A stretch of DNA of 21,737 nt from Thiobacillus sp. (GCF_024708915.1 NZ_JANJXQ010000195.1:1-21737); one strand, 5' to 3'; shown: positions 8,692 to 19,088, counted from the stretch's first letter. The notes: generated from the letters alone by a model not told the origin. Numbers and translations are program-made.

Positions 8692-8720
8692 TTGACAGGC
8701 AATGAATTATATTAGATTAT
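8692..8720 (+). promoter_or_regulatory. Strong promoter of a small untranslated transcript
   Basis: Perfect -35 TTGACA (8692-8697), 17-nt spacer, then GATTAT (8715-8720, 4 of 6 matches). Transcription would begin near 8727. The AT-rich stretch contrasts with the GC-rich surroundings. Confidence 0.7.
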
Positions 8721-8727
8721 TCTAATA
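8710..8727. promoter_or_regulatory. Palindromic operator candidate TATTAGA-TTAT-TCTAATA
   Basis: A perfect 7-bp inverted repeat around a 4-nt centre, covering the -10 and the predicted start. A dimeric repressor bound here would block the promoter. The regulator is not identified; AT-rich palindromes over the -10 are common for ArsR- and MarR-type repressors. Confidence 0.5.
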
Positions 8728-8824
8728 ACGCTGAGGCCGCTGCAATAGCACTTCAGTGTTGTCTCCTCCAATCCTCCTCCTTTGGTGGATATTCAGCCCG
8801 GCTCATGAGCCGGGCATTTTTTTG
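8727..8824 (+). ncRNA. Putative orphan small RNA with anti-Shine-Dalgarno loops
   Basis: About 97 nt between a near-consensus promoter and a strong terminator, with no ATG-initiated reading frame before the terminator stem. It carries two CU-rich segments, TCTCCTCC (8762-8769) and CCTCCTCC (8773-8780), that could pair with ribosome binding sites. AUCCUCC (8771-8777) and GGUGGAU (8784-8790) form a stem with one U-U mismatch, exposing the loop UCCUUU. The overall design resembles CU-rich regulatory RNAs known in Neisseria and alphaproteobacteria. I recognise no named family. No gene follows on this strand, so it is not an mRNA leader. Existence is inferred from signals, not from expression. Confidence 0.65.
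8796..8824 (+). terminator. Intrinsic terminator of the small RNA
   Basis: GCCCGGCTCATGAGCCGGGC, a perfect 20-nt palindrome (8796-8815), is followed by ATTTTTTT. It is directional: the minus strand has no U tract after the stem. Confidence 0.93.
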
Positions 8825-8846
8825 CCTGTCCAGGCAAGATGGCAAT

Positions 8847-8863
8847 CCTGGCGCCGAGCCAGG
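8847..8863. repeat. Hairpin CCTGGC-N5-GCCAGG downstream of acyP
   Basis: A 6-bp stem 25 nt past the acyP stop on the minus strand, and the best candidate for the end of the metG-acyP transcript, although only a short AU-rich stretch follows. Nearby are GTGTTAACAC (8875-8884) and TTGCCTG/CAGGCAA (8822-8837). Confidence 0.35.
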
Positions 8864-8887
8864 GCGTGAAATTAGTGTTAACACGCT

Positions 8888-9157
8888 CTAGTCGACCCGT
8901 TTCTCGAATCCGCTGAACCGGCCGTGCGCCTCATCAAGCTCGATGCGCTCAACCTGCGCCAATGGCGGGCCGCTGCGCGCCCATTGAATCAGCGCGCCGA
9001 CGGCTGCGGCGCTGCCCTGAACCACGGCTTCGACCGACCCATCGGGCGCGTTGCGTACCCAGCCGGCCACATTCAGCCGTTCAGCCTCGCGCCGCATCGA
9101 CTCGCGATACCACACACCCTGCACGCGGCCATGAATGCGCAGGTGCAGCGTTTTCAT
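8888..9157 (-). CDS. acyP: Acylphosphatase
   Basis: An 89-residue acylphosphatase, the usual length, hydrolysing carboxyl-phosphate bonds such as acetyl phosphate. The first signature GRVQGVWYR (residues 10-18) gives the phosphate-binding loop and catalytic Arg18. The second, [17 protein letters not shown] (32-48), gives catalytic Asn36. It starts 6 nt after the metG stop with only a weak ribosome site inside the end of metG, so it is probably co-transcribed with metG. The link to metG looks like operon convenience rather than pathway. Confidence 0.95.
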   Translation of the reverse strand: MKTLHLRIHGRVQGVWYRESMRREAERLNVAGWVRNAPDGSVEAVVQGSAAAVGALIQWARSGPPLAQVERIELDEAHGRFSGFEKRVD

Positions 9158-9163
9158 GATGGT

Positions 9164-11221
9164 TTATTTCACTTTCATGCCCGGCTGCGCGCCGCTGTCG
9201 GGCGACAGGATGAACAGGCCCGGCGCGTCGCCTTTATGCACTTCAGGGTAGGAGGCCGCCAGCACCATGCCTTCGCTCATGCCGAACTTCATCTTGCGCG
9301 GCGCGAGGTTGGCGACCATCACGGTGAGCCGCCCCACCAGCGCTTCCGGCGCATAGGCCGACTTGATGCCGGCAAACACCTGGCGGGTGCCGAGCTCGCC
9401 TAGATCGAGCGTCAGCCGCAGCAGCTTGTCGGCGCCTTCGACGTGTTCCGCGTCGGCGATTCGTGCGATGCGCAGGTCGATTTTCGCGAAGTCGTCGATG
9501 CTGATGGTGTCGACCGGCTGCGCGGCGTGCACCTGCGCTTCGGCGTGGCGCACCGGCGCGGGGGCGGGCGTGGGTTCGAGGTTCTGCTTGTTGGCGTCTA
9601 CCATGGCTTCGATGGATTGGGGGTCGATACGGGTCATCAGGTGGCTGTACTGGTTGATGCGGCGGCGGATGAACAGGCTCTGGGAATCGTCCCAGGCCAG
9701 CGGTGGAATGTCGAGGAAGGCCTCGACCTGTTCCGCGAGTTTCGGCAGCACCGGTTTCAGGTACAGGGCCAGCAGGCGGAAGCAGTTGAGCGCGACGGTG
9801 CAGACCTCGTGCAGTCGATAGACGGCTTCGGGCTTCTTCGCCAGTTCCCAGGGCTTTTCGTCGGCCACGTATTGATTGGCGCGGTCGGCCAGCGCCATGA
9901 TTTCGCGCAGCGCCTTGGCGTAATCGCGTGCCTCGTAATGCGCGGCGATTGAATCGGCAGCAGCCTGAAATGCGCCGATGAGCTCGATATTGGCGACGCC
10001 GTCGGCGAGCTTGCCGTCGAAGTTCTTGTGGATGAAACCGGCGGTGCGGCTGGCGATGTTGATGAACTTGCCGACCAGATCCGAATTCACCCGCGCGACG
10101 AAATCGTCGAGGTTGAGGTCGATGTCCTCCATGCTGCCGTTGAGCTTGGCCGCGTAGTAGTAGCGCAGCCATTCTGGGTTCAGCTTCTGCGCCAGATAGC
10201 TTTCCGCGGTGATGAAGGTGCCGCGCGATTTGGACATCTTCTGGCCATTGACGGTCAGAAAGCCGTGCGCATAGATCGCCGTCGGCAGGCGGTGGCCTGA
10301 ATATTTCAGCATTGCCGGCCAGAACAGGGCGTGGAAATACAGGATGTCCTTGCCGATGAAATGCACCAACTCGGTCTTGGAATCGGCGCCCCACCAAGCG
10401 TCGAAGTCGAGACCGTGATCTGCGGCGTATTTGGCGAAACTCGCCATGTAGCCGACCGGCGCATCCAGCCACACGTAGAAATACTTGCCGGGCGCGCCGG
10501 GGATCTCGAAGCCGAAGTAGGGCGCGTCGCGGCTGATGTCCCAGTTGTTCAGACCCGAGGCGAACCATTCCTGCATCTTGTTGGCGGCTTCCGCCTGCAG
10601 GGTGCCCGAGGTTGTCCATTCGCGCAGGAAGGCTTCGCACGCGCCGAGTCTGAAGAAGTAATGCTCGGAATCCTTGTGCACCGGCGTCGCACCCGATACC
10701 GCTGATACCGGATTCTTCAGTTCGATCGGGCTGTAGGTGGCACCACACACTTCGCAGTTGTCGCCGTACTGGTCGGCCGCGCCGCACTTCGGGCATTCGC
10801 CCTTGATGAAGCGGTCCGGCAGGAACAGGTTTTTTACCGGGTCGTACAGTTGTGCAATCGTCTTGCTTTCGATCAGGCCGGCTTCCTTCAGGCGCAGATA
10901 GATGGTCGACGCCAGTTCGCGGTTCTCCTCGGAATGCGTCGAGTAGTAATGATCGAAGCCGATGTGGAAGCCCGCGAAATCGCGCGTGTGCTCGTCCCAC
11001 ACCCGGCCGATCAGCGTTTCCGGGGTGATGCCTTCCTTTTCCGCGCGCAGCATGATCGCGGTGCCATGGGTGTCGTCGGCGCACATATAGCGGCAGTCAT
11101 GGCCGCGCATCTTCTGGAAACGCACCCAGATATCGGTCTGGATGTATTCGACCAGGTGGCCGAGGTGAATGCTGCCGTTGGCGTAGGGCAGGGCGGAGGT
11201 GACGAGGATTTGGCGGGACAT
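9164..11221 (-). CDS. metG: Methionyl-tRNA synthetase
   Basis: A 685-residue class I aminoacyl-tRNA synthetase charging tRNA-Met. HLGH at 19-22 is the HIGH motif and KMSKS is at 328-332. A zinc-binding knob has Cys143, Cys146, Cys156 and Cys159. An anticodon-binding helical domain follows. After a proline/alanine-rich linker, residues about 570-685 form the C-terminal EMAP/Trbp111-like tRNA-binding domain that dimerises the long form. ATG at 11219-11221 gives the family start [16 protein letters not shown]; an in-frame TTG six codons upstream is less likely. The candidate -10 GTTAAAAT lies 27 nt before the start. acyP follows 6 nt after the stop. Confidence 0.97.
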   Translation of the reverse strand: MSRQILVTSALPYANGSIHLGHLVEYIQTDIWVRFQKMRGHDCRYMCADDTHGTAIMLRAEKEGITPETLIGRVWDEHTRDFAGFHIGFDHYYSTHSEENRELASTIYLRLKEAGLIESKTIAQLYDPVKNLFLPDRFIKGECPKCGAADQYGDNCEVCGATYSPIELKNPVSAVSGATPVHKDSEHYFFRLGACEAFLREWTTSGTLQAEAANKMQEWFASGLNNWDISRDAPYFGFEIPGAPGKYFYVWLDAPVGYMASFAKYAADHGLDFDAWWGADSKTELVHFIGKDILYFHALFWPAMLKYSGHRLPTAIYAHGFLTVNGQKMSKSRGTFITAESYLAQKLNPEWLRYYYAAKLNGSMEDIDLNLDDFVARVNSDLVGKFINIASRTAGFIHKNFDGKLADGVANIELIGAFQAAADSIAAHYEARDYAKALREIMALADRANQYVADEKPWELAKKPEAVYRLHEVCTVALNCFRLLALYLKPVLPKLAEQVEAFLDIPPLAWDDSQSLFIRRRINQYSHLMTRIDPQSIEAMVDANKQNLEPTPAPAPVRHAEAQVHAAQPVDTISIDDFAKIDLRIARIADAEHVEGADKLLRLTLDLGELGTRQVFAGIKSAYAPEALVGRLTVMVANLAPRKMKFGMSEGMVLAASYPEVHKGDAPGLFILSPDSGAQPGMKVK

Positions 11222-11248
11222 GAACGAGCCGAATGGCAAAAAACGCCC

Positions 11249-11254
11249 ATTTTA
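11249..11254 (-). promoter_or_regulatory. Candidate -10 of metG-acyP (GTTAAAAT)
   Basis: On the minus strand GTTAAAATGGGCG, 27 nt before the metG ATG. The surrounding 20 bp (11238-11257) are identical to 1156-1175 upstream of rluE. No clear -35. Confidence 0.45.
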
Positions 11255-11288
11255 ACGCCTGCCGACCGCTGCGCCCTTACCCCGCCCG

Positions 11289-11891
11289 CTAAAAACGCGA
11301 GCCTGGCTGTTTCAGGAATTCGACTTCGTCGGGCGTGGAGGGGCGGCCCAGGATCGCATTGCGATGCGGGAAACGGCCGAAGCGCGTGACGACATCGAGA
11401 TGCTTGCGCGCGTAATCGAGGAAGTTGTCGAACAGCGCGCGTTCGTCCGCCGCCGCCTCGTGCGCCAGTTGCGTATACAGCAAGACGGACCGCTCCTGCA
11501 TGGCAAGCGACTCGGCATGCTCCAGCGGCAGATAGAGAAACACCCGCTCGATCGGCGCCAGCTGCCGGTTCTCGCCGGATTCCAGCGCGGCAAGACTCAG
11601 TGCCAGCGATTGCGGATCGGTAGCGAAAGCCTGCGGCTGATCGCGATAAATATGGTGCGGAAACTGGTCGAGCACGATCACCAGTGCCAGCCGTCCACGC
11701 GGGGTGTCTATCCAGTGATCGAGGTGGCCTGCTGTGGCCGCGGTCAGCGTGGCGGCAAAGCGGTCGATGACCGCCTGGTCATTTTCCGGCGACTTGCCGA
11801 ACCACAGTTTGCTTTGCCGTTCGGCGACCGTGGCCGCGCTGCCTGGCGCGCCGAACCAGAAAGCGAGCACATTTTCGGGGGCGTCTGTCAT
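11289..11891 (-). CDS. DUF924 family protein
   Basis: A 200-residue all-helical protein of the DUF924 family, function unknown. It begins with the family signature NVLAFWFG near residues 6-13. The central LVIVLDQFPHHIYR and AFATDPQSLAL are the characteristic conserved segment (usually DQFPRNIYR...), and FGRFPHRN lies near the C-terminus. There is no signal peptide or membrane segment, so it is probably cytoplasmic. ATG 11889-11891 is chosen because the in-frame upstream extension is low-complexity and would run into the CDGSH gene. It follows that gene by 17 nt on the same strand and is probably co-transcribed. No function should be inferred from this alone. Confidence 0.88.
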   Translation of the reverse strand: MTDAPENVLAFWFGAPGSAATVAERQSKLWFGKSPENDQAVIDRFAATLTAATAGHLDHWIDTPRGRLALVIVLDQFPHHIYRDQPQAFATDPQSLALSLAALESGENRQLAPIERVFLYLPLEHAESLAMQERSVLLYTQLAHEAAADERALFDNFLDYARKHLDVVTRFGRFPHRNAILGRPSTPDEVEFLKQPGSRF

Positions 11892-11908
11892 GGCGGGTTC
11901 AATGTGGC

Positions 11909-12160
11909 TCAGAACATGTCGTCGGGCAGCTCGTTGTGCGCGCCGTCGCAAAACGGCTTGTCCTTGCTGTGCTTGCAGTTGCACAGCCATACCGTCGTTT
12001 TTTCCTTGATGATGAACGGCATCGGCTCGATACCGCTGCCTTCATGCGAACCGTCGCAGAACGGCTGCGTCATCGAACGGCCGCATGAACACCACCAGTA
12101 CTCGCCAGGTTCGAGTTGGAGTTCAGCGGGGTTGCGGTCGTAGACAATGGGTTCGGACAT
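11909..12160 (-). CDS. Double CDGSH-type iron-sulfur protein
   Basis: An 83-residue protein with two CDGSH motifs, each binding a redox-active [2Fe-2S] cluster through three cysteines and one histidine. Motif 1 is Cys24, Cys26, Cys35, His39 (FCDGSH) and motif 2 is Cys60, Cys62, Cys71, His75 (FCDGAH). The tandem layout within one small chain resembles mitochondrial CISD3 (Miner2) rather than mitoNEET. No membrane anchor is present, so it should be soluble. AGGAG lies 9 nt before the ATG. The candidate -10 GCTAGAAT is 25 nt upstream. It is followed by the DUF924 gene. It may act in electron transfer or cluster delivery; the partner is unknown. Confidence 0.92.
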   Translation of the reverse strand: MSEPIVYDRNPAELQLEPGEYWWCSCGRSMTQPFCDGSHEGSGIEPMPFIIKEKTTVWLCNCKHSKDKPFCDGAHNELPDDMF

Positions 12161-12185
12161 GGCGTGCTCCTGTGCAAAAAGCGCC

Positions 12186-12191
12186 ATTCTA
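12186..12191 (-). promoter_or_regulatory. Candidate -10 of the CDGSH-DUF924 operon (GCTAGAAT)
   Basis: On the minus strand GCTAGAATGGCGC lies 25 nt before the ATG, matching the recurring GYTARAAT octamer. The -35 is not clear. Confidence 0.45.
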
Positions 12192-12292
12192 GCGGCATTG
12201 GGCACGTTGAAATCCGCATGGTTTTTGTGGTGATTGGCGCGGGTATGACGAAGCCGAACCGTGCACCGAGAAATGATGTCGTGTATCGACTG

Positions 12293-12386
<94 letters not shown>

Positions 12387-12471
12387 AGGCAGATATGGCG
12401 GGCCCAGTATGAGCTGAACCCTTGCTTGAAGAACTACCGGGAAACGTTCAAGGAAACGTCTTTCAACGCGG

Positions 12472-13440
12472 TCAAAAACTCCGGTCAACCGCGAAAGCCG
12501 CTAATTGTAGCAAAGCTGATTTGGATTTTGAATCAGGTAATGCAGAAATTGCATCATTTGCCATCTGAACTTCCCGCTGCGCGGCTTCGCGGGTGTATTG
12601 CAGGGCGCGCGTATCCTTGATTGCAGCGAGCACGCTCTGGAATTCGGTGAGGCCGCCGTGTTCGATGGCCTGGCGGATGCTGACGGCCTGTTCCGGGGTG
12701 CCGTGCTTCATCGCGTACAGCAGCGGCAGGGTGGGCTTGCCTTCGGCGAGGTCATCGCCGATGTTCTTGCCGGTCTTGAGGAAGTCGCCGGAGTAGTCCA
12801 GTACGTCGTCGATCAGCTGGAACGCGGTGCCGAGGTGCATGCCGTAGCGCGCCAGCGCGTCCTTTTCCGCGTCGCTGCCGCCACCGATGACGGCGCCCAG
12901 CCGACTCGCGGCCTCGAACAGCTTGGCGGTCTTGTAGCGGATGACGCGCAGATAGTGCTCTTCGTCGATGTCGGGGTCGTGGCAGTTGAGCAGTTGCAGT
13001 ACCTCGCCCTCGGCGATGATGTTGGTGGCCTCGGACAGAATGCGCATGACTTCCATGTTGTCGATCCCCACCATCATCTGGAAGGCGCGCGTATAGAGAA
13101 AGTCGCCGACCAGCACGCTGGCGGCGTTGCCGAACAGGGCGTTGGCGGTTTCACGACCGCGCCGCAGCTCGGATTCGTCGACCACGTCGTCGTGCAGCAG
13201 GGTGGCGGTGTGGATGAACTCGACCACCGCGGCAAGCTCGTAGTTGGCGCGCCCCGAATAATTGAAGCAGCCCGCGGATAGCAGCACCAGCGCCGGGCGC
13301 AGCCGCTTGCCGCCGCTGTTGATGATGTATTCCGAGACCTGGCGGATCAGCGCTACGTCGGAATGCAGGCTTTGGCGGATGACCTGATCGACAGCGCGCA
13401 TGTCGTCGGCCAGGTAGGATTGCAGGCTCTCCAGGGACAC
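12472..13440 (-). CDS. ispB: Octaprenyl diphosphate synthase
   Basis: A 322-residue trans-polyprenyl synthase that extends farnesyl diphosphate with isopentenyl diphosphate to make the ubiquinone side chain. The first aspartate-rich motif is LLHDDVVDES (Asp84, Asp85, Asp88) and the second is LIDDVLDY (Asp211, Asp212, Asp215). GGKRLRP (43-49) binds diphosphate. Close similarity to E. coli IspB includes FIHTATLLHDDVVDES and GNAASVLVGDF. The start is GTG (13438-13440), which aligns with the E. coli N-terminus; no strong ribosome site is seen. Divergent from rplU-rpmA-obgE, as in E. coli. The product chain length (C40) is inferred from the family. Confidence 0.96.
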   Translation of the reverse strand: MSLESLQSYLADDMRAVDQVIRQSLHSDVALIRQVSEYIINSGGKRLRPALVLLSAGCFNYSGRANYELAAVVEFIHTATLLHDDVVDESELRRGRETANALFGNAASVLVGDFLYTRAFQMMVGIDNMEVMRILSEATNIIAEGEVLQLLNCHDPDIDEEHYLRVIRYKTAKLFEAASRLGAVIGGGSDAEKDALARYGMHLGTAFQLIDDVLDYSGDFLKTGKNIGDDLAEGKPTLPLLYAMKHGTPEQAVSIRQAIEHGGLTEFQSVLAAIKDTRALQYTREAAQREVQMANDAISALPDSKSKSALLQLAAFAVDRSF

Positions 13441-13542
13441 GGTAAAGGCTTGTATAGGGAAAAGCCTGCGATGTTAGCAGTCCGGGCGCGGTTTTTCATC
13501 GCCTGCGGCCAGATAATCAGTGCGGCGGCTGTATTAAATCGT

Positions 13543-13571
13543 TTGACTCACTGTTTGTTCGCCGCTAGAAT
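13543..13571 (+). promoter_or_regulatory. Promoter of rplU-rpmA
   Basis: TTGACT (13543-13548), exactly 17 nt, then TAGAAT (13566-13571) preceded by GC. It lies 39 nt before the rplU ATG and is one of the best promoters in the window. Confidence 0.75.
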
Positions 13572-13610
13572 CTTGCGCTTTCCTGGGTTCGTATTGGTTG
13601 GAGACCCCCA

Positions 13611-13922
13611 ATGTACGCAGTCATCAAAACCGGCGGCAAGCAATATCGCGTGAGCGCCGGTGACAAACTTAAAATTGAAAAGCTCGAAGCCGAGATCGGC
13701 AGCGAGATCACCTTTGATCAGGTGCTGATGGTGGGCGATGGCGCCGACATCAAAATGGGCGCGCCCATGCTGCGTGGCGCCACGGTGACGGCCACGGTGC
13801 TGAACCAGGCGCGCGGCGACAAGATCAAGATTTTCAAGATGCGCCGCCGCAAACATTATCGCAAAAGCCAAGGCCATCGCCAGTACTTCACCGAAGTGCA
13901 AATCGGCGGCATCACCGCATAA
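13611..13922 (+). CDS. rplU: 50S ribosomal protein L21
   Basis: A 103-residue L21, the same length as E. coli L21. It starts [14 protein letters not shown] and ends with the basic [14 protein letters not shown] and FTEVQIGGI segments that bind 23S rRNA. GGAG lies 7 nt before the ATG. First gene of rplU-rpmA, with a good promoter directly upstream and ispB divergent. Confidence 0.98.
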   Translation: MYAVIKTGGKQYRVSAGDKLKIEKLEAEIGSEITFDQVLMVGDGADIKMGAPMLRGATVTATVLNQARGDKIKIFKMRRRKHYRKSQGHRQYFTEVQIGGITA

Positions 13923-13934
13923 GGAGCACACGAC

Positions 13935-14198
13935 ATGGCACACAAGAAAGCAGGCGGCAGTTCACGTAACGGCCGCGATTCGGAGTCGAAACGTCTGGGC
14001 GTGAAGCGCTACGGCGGCGAACTGGTTCTGGCGGGCAACATCATCGTGCGTCAGCGCGGCACCCAGTTCCATCCCGGCGACAACGTCGGCATCGGCAAGG
14101 ACCACACCCTGTTCGCCAAGGCGGACGGCACGGTCAAGTTCGAGATCAAGGGCGCAGCCCGCCGCCGTATGGTTCGCATCGAGCCGGTTGCGGCTTGA
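13935..14198 (+). CDS. rpmA: 50S ribosomal protein L27
   Basis: An 87-residue L27, whose N-terminal tail reaches the peptidyl transferase centre. It starts directly [16 protein letters not shown], with no cleaved Firmicute-type N-terminal extension, and has LGVKRYGGE and [11 protein letters not shown] in order. AAGGAG directly after the rplU stop is its ribosome site, with 12 nt between the genes. An intrinsic terminator follows 31 nt after the stop. Confidence 0.98.
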   Translation: MAHKKAGGSSRNGRDSESKRLGVKRYGGELVLAGNIIVRQRGTQFHPGDNVGIGKDHTLFAKADGTVKFEIKGAARRRMVRIEPVAA

Positions 14199-14203
14199 GT
14201 TGA

Positions 14204-15638
<1,435 letters not shown>

Positions 15639-15642
<4 letters not shown>

Positions 15643-17759
15643 GTCGTGATGCGTCGGTAAATGTCGGTGACCTTGATGGGCAATTGTCGCACGTCATCCA
15701 GAATGATGTAACGCGCTGGGCCGTACATGTGGGGCAGATAGTCGCGCGCGTCGCGGTCGAGCGTGATGCAGAAGGGGTGAATGCCGGTGCGGCTGGCTTC
15801 GAGCAGCGCCATGCGCGTGTCCTCGATGCCGTACTGGCCACGATAGACGTCGAAATAATCGTCCGGGCGGCCGTCCGACAGTGTCATCAGCACCCGGGTG
15901 CGGGCCTCGACCTGATTCAGCAGCCGGGTCATGTGGCGCAATGCGAAGCCCATGCGGGTGTATTCCTGCGGGCGGATGCCGGAGATGCGCGCCTTCACCT
16001 CGTCGCCATAACGTTCGTCGAAAGTCTTGATGCGGAACAGCTCGCAGCGTTTGCGCGTGGTGCCGGAAAAACCATAAATCGCGTAGCGGTCGCCCAACAG
16101 TTCCAGTGCCTCGCACAGCAGGATCAGCGCCTCGCGCTCGGCCTCGTTGATCCAGCCCTTGGTGGAGCCGCTCATGTCGACCAGAAAGGCCACTGCGATG
16201 TTGCGCTCGGCGCGGTGCAGGCGCACGAACAGGCGGTCGCTCATTTCGCGACCGTCTTTCGCATCGGCGAGCGCTTCGATCAGCGCGTCGAGGTCGATTT
16301 CGTCGCCCTGGGGCTGCCGCTTGTCGAGGCGGTTCTCGTCGCGCAGCGCTTCGAATTTTCTGCGCAGGTGCTTGACCACGCCAGCGTATTTTTCGAGCGT
16401 GTCGCGATAGAAGCTGTCGTGCGCCGGGGTGACGGTTTTTTCACGCATCACGCACCAGTTCTTGCGGTAATGCTGACGACCGTGATCCCACTCGGGATAC
16501 AGCTCGGCGCCTTTTTCATGATAGGTGCCGTGCCATACGGCATCAGGGTCCTCGGGCTGGTCGAACACGCGGTTCGGGTCGTATTCGCCATCGCCTGCCG
16601 GGGTGAGGTATTCCGGAGGGATCTCGCCGAAGTCGAGATAGACCGAGGTAAGCAGCTGTCTGACATCGTCGGGCGGCGCCAGCGGTGCGCCGTCGAGGGT
16701 GATCTCGAAATCGAGTCGGCCGTTTTCGTCGCGCGGTTCGGCATCCAGCGCAGGCGGCGTTTCGGGCGCTGCCTGCGGGCCGGTTTGCGCAGCCGTGTGT
16801 TCTTCCAGCAGCTCGGCCAGCCTGATGCGCAGGCGCGCCTTCTCTTTGTCCAGCCGGGCGGCACGGGCGGCGGCAATCGCCTCCGGACGCAGGCTGCCCT
16901 GATCGCTCCATTGCGGGCATTCGGCTTCGCCGTAGGCGGCGTCGAGCAGGACCAGGCTGTCGTCCAGCGTGGACTGGCCGGAGCCCAGGGCAGCCTCGAA
17001 ACGGCGCCAGCCTGGCGGCAGTTCAGGGTCGAGCTGCGCGCGCAGGCGCTGCATCTGGCGGTGCAGGCCGGGCAGCTCTCGCGCGATGCGAGCGGTGAGC
17101 CGCAGTGTTTCCAGCGCGTGAAGACGGGCGAGCGCGCGTTCCGGGTCGGCATAGCGGGCCGCGACGCCCGCATAGTCGATGCGCAGGGTGCCGAAGCGGG
17201 TTTGCGCCCACAGCAGTGCGACGGTGATCTTGGCGAGCTGGAAGTTATCGTCCAGATTCGGCAATGCGGCGATCAATGGCGGCAGCACGATGCGCTCGCC
17301 GTCGGTCCAGGCTGCATCGCCTTCCTCGATGCGCAGCCGTCGTCCGGAAAGGCCGCAGACGAAATTGCCGAGCACCGGCGCGATTTCGTCGAACAGCGCG
17401 CCGGCGGCGTCGTTCCGGTGCTGCGCCGCATCGAAGCTGTCGACTTGCTCCATCACCCGCAGCGCGGTCTGCAGGCCGGTACGGTCGTAGACGTCGCAGG
17501 CGTGCACCGCCCAGGCCTCCAGCAGGCGCCGCTCCATGCGCGGCAGCAGCGCCGGTGCACGGCGGCCGAACTGCCAGGCGAGCGTGATGTGGGTGGAGGC
17601 GATGCGGCGGATCCAGCCGAGGATGAAGTCCTGCTCGTCGCGTGCCAGCGGTTCGAGTTCGGCGGCGAGTTGCTCGACCTTGAAGTAGGTGAACTCGGTT
17701 TCCAGCCAGACGTGGAGGCTGGACTCCATGTCTGCGGCGGAAAGCGGCGGCTGTGCCAT
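15639..17759 (-). CDS. cbbO: CbbO/NorD-type VWA domain protein
   Basis: A 706-residue protein with a long helical N-terminal region and a C-terminal von Willebrand A domain. The MIDAS metal site is complete: Asp528, Ser530 and Ser532 (DMSGS), Thr601, and Asp629 (SDGRPDD). In characterised systems this partner links a MoxR-type ATPase hexamer to its client: CbbO to RuBisCO, NorD to nitric oxide reductase. The gene begins 20 nt after the CbbQ-like stop, with GCAGG as a likely ribosome site. It ends in a 4-nt overlap with the 92-residue gene. No RuBisCO or nor structural gene is nearby. The CbbO name rests mainly on the CbbQ partner; NorD-like is an equally careful label. Confidence 0.82.
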
Positions 17760-17779
17760 GTCGGATGGCCTGCTTCAGC

Positions 17780-18592
17780 TCAGAAAATCGACGAGGAGAG
17801 TTCCTGGATCGCCTTCAGCATGTCGGCGTCGTCGGTGACCGCCTGCGCGACCGCAGATTTGCATGCCGTCACCGGGCTGATGCCGTCGGCGATCAGCTTG
17901 CCGGCGTGCACCAGCAGCCGCGTCGAAGCGCCTTCCTCCAGCCCGCTGCCCTTGAGGTTGCGCGTCATCTGCGCGAAGCGCACCAGATTGTCGGCGACCG
18001 CTTCGGTCACGCCGGATTCGGTAGCGACGATGCGGCGTTCGAGCGCGGCCGATGGATAGTCGAATTCCAGCGCGATGAAGCGCTGGCGGGTTGACTGCTT
18101 CAGATCCTTCAGCACGCTCTGATAGCCGGGATTGTAGGAAATGGCCAGGCAGAACTCGGGCGGCGCCTCGACGATCTGGCCGAGTTTTTCCATCGGCAGG
18201 GTGCGGCGATCGTCGGCCAGCGGATGGATCACCACCATGGTGTCTTTGCGCGCCTCGACGATTTCATCCAGATAGCAGATGCCGCCGCAGCGAACCGCGC
18301 GGGTGAGCGGACCGTCGACCCATACGGTTTCGCCGCCCTTGACCAGATAGCGGCCGACCAGGTCGGACGCGGTGAGGTCGTCATGGCACGATACCGTGAT
18401 CAGCGGCCTTTTGAGGCGCCACGCCATGTGTTCCATGAAGCGCGTCTTGCCGCAGCCGGTGGGGCCTTTCAGCAAGACCGGGATATGTTGCCGGTAGGCG
18501 GCCTCGAAAAGCCGGATTTCATCGCCGACGGCTTCATAGTAGGGCTCTTTTTCGATCAGACGATGGGTGGGGTCGAGGGTACGTGCGTTCAT
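17780..18592 (-). CDS. cbbQ: CbbQ/NorQ-type MoxR AAA+ ATPase
   Basis: A 270-residue AAA+ ATPase of the CbbQ/NirQ/NorQ group, expected to form a hexameric remodelling ring. Walker A is GPTGCGKT at 43-50, Walker B is ICYLDE with Asp109 and Glu110, and sensor 1 is Asn154 in ISYNPGYQS. Arginines in KQSTRQRF (169, 171) are arginine-finger candidates. [16 protein letters not shown] near the C-terminus is the CbbQ/NorQ C-terminal domain. [14 protein letters not shown] and the [10 protein letters not shown] region resemble CbbQ2-type RuBisCO activase motors of chemoautotrophs. The start lies 14 nt after the DUF4124 stop with a weak ribosome site. Client unknown here because no RuBisCO gene is in view. 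Confidence 0.88.
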   Translation of the reverse strand: MNARTLDPTHRLIEKEPYYEAVGDEIRLFEAAYRQHIPVLLKGPTGCGKTRFMEHMAWRLKRPLITVSCHDDLTASDLVGRYLVKGGETVWVDGPLTRAVRCGGICYLDEIVEARKDTMVVIHPLADDRRTLPMEKLGQIVEAPPEFCLAISYNPGYQSVLKDLKQSTRQRFIALEFDYPSAALERRIVATESGVTEAVADNLVRFAQMTRNLKGSGLEEGASTRLLVHAGKLIADGISPVTACKSAVAQAVTDDADMLKAIQELSSSIF

Positions 18593-18606
18593 TGGCGAAA
18601 GTTTTT

Positions 18607-19083
18607 TCAGAAGCAGCCGGATTGCTGTTTCTTGCGTTCGAGTTCTTTGACTTCCGCGTTCCAGGCGTCCATCTGTTCCTGGGTGTAGCCTTTACGGCGT
18701 GCCGCATCCATTTTGTCGAACACCCGCCCGAGTTTGTCGGCCAGTGTGTCGCACTGCCGCGCCGAGGCAGGTTTGCCGGTGGCATTTCCCTTCAGGGTCC
18801 GCCGGGTTTCAAGGCGAATGGAGGCGGGCTCAGCGTCGCGATTCGCCGCTTTGGAGGCGGCAGGGGGGGCGGGCATGGGCGATGCTGGTTGCGCGCGCAC
18901 CGGGTCGGGCAGCGGTGCAGGGTCGATTTCCACTTTGCGCGCTTCCCGCGCGTTGCGGCAGGGCAGGTTGGAATAGGTCACCTTGCCCTGCGCGTCGATA
19001 CATTTGTTGAGCGTGGGCTGCGCCGATGCGCCTGCGGGGAACAGGGCCGGCAACGCGAGCAGGACCAGTGCAAGCACACGCAT
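18607..19083 (-). CDS. Secreted DUF4124-domain protein
   Basis: A 158-residue protein with a signal peptide (residues 1-21, ending GASA) and an N-terminal DUF4124 domain at about 24-50, recognised by [15 protein letters not shown] with Cys28 and Cys42 likely forming a disulfide. A proline/alanine-rich linker (about 54-80) follows, then a charged helical C-terminus with [18 protein letters not shown] and cysteines at both ends. Predicted to be periplasmic. The function of DUF4124 is unknown. It starts 5 nt after the YkgJ-type stop and ends 14 nt before cbbQ. A periplasmic protein between cytoplasmic ones may simply share the transcript. Confidence 0.85.
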   Translation of the reverse strand: MRVLALVLLALPALFPAGASAQPTLNKCIDAQGKVTYSNLPCRNAREARKVEIDPAPLPDPVRAQPASPMPAPPAASKAANRDAEPASIRLETRRTLKGNATGKPASARQCDTLADKLGRVFDKMDAARRKGYTQEQMDAWNAEVKELERKKQQSGCF

Positions 19084-19088
19084 GAGGA

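Noticed and set aside
9243..11084. Open frame of 613 codons on the minus strand inside metG
   Set aside because: It is the alternative frame of metG; the composition is dominated by Arg, Gly and Ala, and all synthetase motifs are in the other frame.
11892..11990. Upstream extension of the DUF924 protein
   Set aside because: It overlaps the CDGSH gene and is low-complexity; the family N-terminus begins at the chosen ATG.
15684..18059. Open frame of 791 codons on the plus strand across the CbbO-like and CbbQ-like genes
   Set aside because: Shadow frame of two well-supported genes, with low-information composition and no motif.
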